The notes under the pieces were generated by a model that had not been told where the DNA came from, searched no databases, and worked only from the letters and a program-made list of their open reading frames with translations. Below, in pieces: positions 60,131 to 64,000 of a DNA stretch of 64,000 nt. The stretch's first letter is position 1. Every line of letters starts with the position of its first letter. The DNA lies in assembly GCA_034509495.1 (NCBI GenBank), contig CM067522.1, positions 2,909,268 through 2,973,267 of the forward strand, written 5' to 3'. This DNA comes from Acestrorhynchus altus (taxonomy: Eukaryota > Chordata > Actinopteri > Characiformes > Acestrorhynchidae). The translations under genes were made by a program, and so were the position numbers.

Positions 60131-60846
60131 TACTGTTAAGGGGCTTGAAAGTTTGTGAACCTTTTAGAATTTTTCATATTTCACCATAGATTTCACCCAC
60201 AATTTAAGGAGATAACCACATAAAACAAATGAGACAACAATATTGCAGTTGAAAATGATCCAATATTACATAACTGTGAGGACAAAACTAAACATTTCTG
60301 GTAACTGTTGATTAGTTCTGCACTAATTTTAACCTATTTCTCAATGGAGGTTTTTCACCCATGATCTGCTGACTTATTAAGGGCAATGACTTTCAATACA
60401 TTCCATTCTTTTTTAAACACTCTTAGGCAGAACGATTTGCATGCTTGAGGTCATTGTCTTGCTATATGACCCACATTTTCTTGGGAAACAGCTCAGAGAC
60501 AGATGTCTTTTTTTAATTGCTTGTACAATTCAGAATTTATTGTTCCATCAATGATGGCAAGCTGTCGTGGCCCAGATGCAGCAAAATGGGCCCAAAGCAT
60601 GATACTACATTTACTATGTTTCACAGGTAAAATAGAGGTTTATGCTGAAATGCAAACAATCCAAATCCAAACAAAATCCTTCTCATTTAAACGAAAAAAA
60701 AACCATCCATCCATCCATCCACCCGCCCACCCACGCACCATTGTTTCAGTATCTGTCTGGAAGCAATGGTCATTTTTGATATCTATTTTTCTAGAGCGAA
60801 ATATAGAAAATTCTAAAGGGTTCACAAACTTTCAAGCACCATTGTA
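60131..60846 (-). mobile_element. Tc1/mariner element with both inverted ends, ~716 bp, antisense
   Basis: The left end holds GGCTTGAAAGTTTGTGAACC; the right end is its inverse (GGTTCACAAACTTTCAAGCACC). Both are bounded by TA (60131 and 60845). The interior reads as reversed Tc1 text: 'catgcttgaggtcattgtct', 'cagaatttattgttccatca', 'gcaaaatgggcccaaagcat' and 'gatactacatttactatgtt'. A CATC/CACC simple repeat lies near 60703-60738. Shortened, so nonautonomous. Confidence 0.85.
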
Positions 60847-60859
60847 TATTCCTGTAGAC

Positions 60860-61051
60860 CAGGGGTCACCAACGCTGCTCCTGGACAGATATCTTCCTGC
60901 AGGCTTCAGATCAACCCAAATCAAAGGTGCCCCATTCAGCCAGCCAAGAACTTTTGAAGGCAGTAATTAGCTGGATCAGGTGGGGGGTATTAGGCTCTAA
61001 TCTAACGTCTGCAGGTAGGTAGTTCTCCAGGAGCAGGGTTGGCGACCCCTG
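60860..61051. mobile_element. hAT-like MITE, 192 bp
   Basis: The left end CAGGGGTCACCAACGCTGCT and the right end (inverse CAGGGGTCGCCAACCCTGCT) are near-perfect inverted repeats of about 26 bp. No coding capacity. An 8-bp target duplication is not evident. It begins 14 bp after the preceding Tc1 element. Confidence 0.8.
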
Positions 61052-61425
61052 CTTGAAGAGTTTAGCTCCAAAGACACTACCGCTTCAGAAGTCTTTGCCT
61101 GATCTGATACATGAGAGTTTGGGCTGGAGAAGATGGATCTCTAGGAGGACAGTTGGAGACCACAGCCTCAAGTTACCGAGTAACTAATGTTAAATAGAAT
61201 GGAATAGGAAAGGAATAGAAGTCTGGGTCCTTCAAGTTTAAATCTTTAAATGTTGACCTTCTGATATTTAAAGAAGGATCTTTAGATCTTGATGCTTCAA
61301 CAAGCTGGTTTAGACTTCTCCAGTGAGAGCAAGAGCGAGAGATCGATGTCTGCTCAGCGCTGACAGTTGGACATTTGAGGTTTCTCGCCAACTCTTGGCC
61401 GGCAAAGATGGAAAAGTGTCCCATT
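61052..61425. other. no gene recognised
   Basis: Spacer between a MITE and a conserved-looking block. Confidence 0.35.
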
Positions 61426-61565
61426 TTAAGCCTGCTTTGTTGAAGGATTTGTGAAGGTTAGCGCCTGTTAATGAGAGATCGTTATCGTCATTAGGGACAG
61501 GCTGTCTTCGCCGATGTCTGCCAATTAGGCCTGACTTGCCGAAGTCGCACATAAAAGTGCATCAG
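61426..61565. other. conserved-looking noncoding block
   Basis: Dense, CpG-retaining text with 'gcctgttaatgagagatcgt', 'tatcgtcattagggacaggc' and 'gccaattaggcctgacttgc'. Three TAAT/ATTA cores in about 90 bp. Candidate enhancer core. Confidence 0.35.
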
Positions 61566-62624
61566 TAAGGAACGTTTCTGTTCTCTACCCTCTCAGCCCT
61601 GCCACAGAGGAACCCAGTCTGAGCTCAGGGAGTTACAGCCAGCGAGTTGTGGTGTTCTGACACTTCAACAAAGTACAAACCCTCCTCTGATGCATGTATA
61701 CATTATCACACATCCCCCAATGTGTAGTTTTTTAATATTTGGCAACCTTGACACACTGGATCGGGGCTTAAAACTATAGTTTGTTGATTCTGATGAAATA
61801 TCTGGGAGCCAGTCCAACCTCTTTTTTTAAATAAACAATAATATCTGTTTGAATAGTTAAAAAAAACTGAATTTATTGTTACTAGTAACATTTTTCAACC
61901 TAGTGGCCAAATGTTTATTATTGCAACAATAAACATTTCTGTGATGTTTATAGAACTGTAAGCATAAACATGACTTTTTCAGCACATTGTTGCTTTTGGT
62001 TCCGTTCCAACAAAAGTTAAAGGTAATGAACTTTTTGTAATGAACTCTCACCAACTCGATCACTGTCCTATAAAAAAATGTTAGTCCTTACAAGCAAACT
62101 CATTTTTTATCAAAGCTTGGTCAAATTCATACAAATATTGACATTTTTGTAGTCTAGGACCTCCTAAAAATATCAGTAGTTGGTATTTGTGTCTCCTGTA
62201 AATACTTTTTTACATTTTATTTTGTGAATAAAAGAATGAAAACCACGAAAACATCCCACAAAATTGGCCCAGATTTCTAAAGGTTAAAAAAGCAACAACA
62301 TGCATTTCTCATAAACATCAGAAATGAGAAGCAAATGGATATGTTGTGGTAATAAAGGTGGGGTTTGTGAGAGTAATTGAATACTAATTAGGTATTAGTT
62401 TATGAAATCATTTTTTATGTAACTTGTTGCTGTAACACAGATCCTGCTATGATTTCTGATGATTTGCAGTAATTATGTACATGCTGTCGAATGTGAGAAT
62501 CATACATTAACACCCTTTTACTCCAGTTTGCTTCTGTAGCCTTGGCAGGGAGCAACAAGGTTAATGGAGCTAATGAACAGCAGAAGTTAATTCAAGTGTT
62601 TTTAATCACACTGTCACTGGTTTG
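61566..62624. other. no gene recognised
   Basis: AT-rich unassigned DNA. Confidence 0.4.
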
Positions 62625-62775
62625 GCCCCCGATTGGCCCCGTTCACACCTGATATTAACATGCGTTGTGGTGATCCAATCACAAAGGACAGCCAAAGCAC
62701 TTGGGCGTTCACACCTGCCGTTTTAAATGCGTCTCCTCCGTCTAATTGTGATCAGATCGTCTTTTTCACTGGGGG
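62625..62775. repeat. interspersed element with 'CGTTCACACCTG' words
   Basis: 'ccgttcacacctgatattaa' and 'catgcgttgtggtgatccaa' followed by 'gcgttcacacctgccgtttt'. Also 'gtgatcagatcgtc' on the right. Typical of a common fish DNA element. Ends not resolved. Confidence 0.5.
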
Positions 62776-63339
62776 AGGGGCACGGCTCACGTGAATTTAT
62801 TAAATCCAGATGAGGCGTCCAGTTTCGCTTGTGCACCAGTGACAGTTATCACATTTGTCCATTGGGTAGTTGGTTGTTATAGTGCGCTCAGGTTACTCCA
62901 GTACACAGTGGGTGTTGTGGTGTTACAGTTTGCCAGCTGTGGCAGTGACAGAGGTGCATTGCTGTTGGGGACTCACTGAGACGGACGTCCACTACAAGAA
63001 TTATGTGGTCTTATGCATCTCACACCACCTCAGAATCCCATAACACTCACATTTGGGCTAAATCTGGTCCACTTTTGGTACTTATATCTCAGATGTGGGA
63101 CACGGTTCTGTGCAACATCTCTCTGTGGACACGTTTCTGTGGTGTTTGAATGTTACTGCAGAATATTACACAACTCTATATACTACTATAGAAGTTATTG
63201 AAGTACATTCGAGTTCTATAACTATCACTGCAGCTCTGTTTTATAAGAATATAAATAAAAGCCATGTTCTTGTTACACTTTCCCCTAAAATATAGAAATG
63301 ATATTTTTGCAGAACTATTGCCTCAATTAAGATATTATT

Positions 63340-63367
63340 CACTCTCTCTCTATCTCTCTCCCCCCTT
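63340..63367. repeat. CT-rich simple repeat
   Basis: CTCTCTATCTCTCTCCCCCC-type pyrimidine tract at the edge of the conserved-looking block. Confidence 0.7.
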
Positions 63368-63384
63368 TTCCTATCTCTCCCCAC

Positions 63385-63960
63385 ACTCAGAAGAGAGCTA
63401 TAGCTGGCCATGCCATGGCCCATGCCTCACCGAGATAAATGTGTCTCCATTACCAGTGCTTGGGGAGAGACGGATCAATCAACCCGAGCCCCCGACAGCA
63501 TTTCTACAATAGCTCCATTACCCTTATTATTGAACATAAATCTGTGCCATGGCCTATTTCCAAGTGCCACTGGCCCACACTCTTATTTATCCTACATATT
63601 ACAGCGTGTTCCAAGGTGAAGGAATATTGAGGAAATTTCTAAGTAGCCTTTTTGCCTGTAGCAGTTTTTGGACTCTCCGGCTTCATTATTGTCAAGTACA
63701 GCGATTCATCTGGCTTGTATTGTTGCATAGAAATCAAGCTTCTGAGGGAAATAAATGCTCAACCAAGACCCAGAAAAATCTCTTTAGCATTAGTGTTACT
63801 CTAGGCTGTCGAGATCCCCAGGGTGAGCATGGCTGTGGGTATGAAATCAGGCTTCCTTTCGGATGCTGAAGGGAAAAAAGAACAGATCCTGATGTTTTTG
63901 CAACTGAAGCTTTATGCATTTATGACATTATATGTAACATGTCTGAAGTGTGTCAAACAA
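63385..63960. other. strong conserved-looking noncoding block reaching near the window end
   Basis: Nearly 600 bp without recognisable repeats. Carries 'agctatagctggccatgcca', 'attattgaacataaatctg', 'cacactcttatttatcctac' and 'cttcattattgtcaagtac'. Several chance open frames overlap in three registers, none with a known motif. Likely a conserved noncoding element; not aligned. Confidence 0.4.
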
Positions 63961-64000
63961 AATGCAATTTCTAATTATTTTATTTATATATTATTTTAGC

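Noticed and set aside
1..64000. CRISPR arrays, bacterial operons, phage or integrated-virus genes
   Set aside because: The repeats are microsatellites, minisatellites and eukaryotic transposons. No spacer-repeat pattern, ribosome-binding-site-led gene series, or retroviral gag/pol/env frame was recognised.

Overview
The window looks like vertebrate intronic or intergenic DNA from a teleost, most likely an otophysan fish (the characin, catfish and electric-fish group). The evidence is indirect. The base composition is AT-rich, and long CA/GT, CT/GA, AT and ATT microsatellites are frequent. There are many decayed Tc1-like transposons, tRNA-derived SINEs and short inverted-repeat elements of kinds I recognise as common in fish. 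Bacterial-style gene organisation is absent. No complete gene, rRNA, tRNA or CRISPR array is visible. Almost all open frames of 60-150 codons are chance frames, microsatellite translations or transposase fragments.

Gene content: the only segment I would call a host exon is at 18358-18443 (+, 86 nt). It has a branch-point-like CTAAT, a pyrimidine-rich tract, an AG acceptor, an open frame flanked by stops in the other two frames, and a consensus GTGAGT donor. I cannot name its gene. If it is real, tens of kilobases on each side are intron. A weaker coding-like patch lies at 59375-59985 and may be a broken retrocopy.

Layout: 1-6 kb holds an antisense Tc1 remnant, a SINE with a perfect 15-bp target-site duplication, a second SINE family and a GT array. 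6-17 kb holds a Tc1 remnant, a ~600-bp inverted-repeat element, large CT/GT/AT/ATT arrays, a 50-bp degenerate repeat carrying ATTGG motifs, and two more Tc1 remnants. 17.1-17.9 kb is an array of tRNA-like B-box units, followed by the exon at 18.4 kb. 19.7-25 kb mixes conserved-looking noncoding DNA with three Tc1 remnants and a 428-bp dispersed element. 25-38 kb is mostly unassigned, with a short interstitial telomere repeat, a minisatellite, several SINEs and two conserved-looking blocks. 38.6-39 kb is a seven-copy 42-bp minisatellite that appears to be built from a transposon end. 42.2-43.7 kb is one Tc1 family inserted into another. 47.3-50.6 kb holds a direct duplicate repeat and another Tc1. 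52-64 kb holds more repeat pairs, SINEs, a Tc1 with both ends intact, a hAT-like MITE, and conserved-looking blocks near 53.3, 54.8, 61.5 and 63.6 kb.

Because there is essentially one exon, there is no pathway or operon to describe. If the noncoding blocks prove conserved, the simplest picture is a large intron or gene desert carrying long-range enhancers, heavily invaded by DNA transposons. I found no convincing new biological system. The most distinctive structures are the nested Tc1 insertion, the transposon-end minisatellite, the B-box array and the candidate exon.
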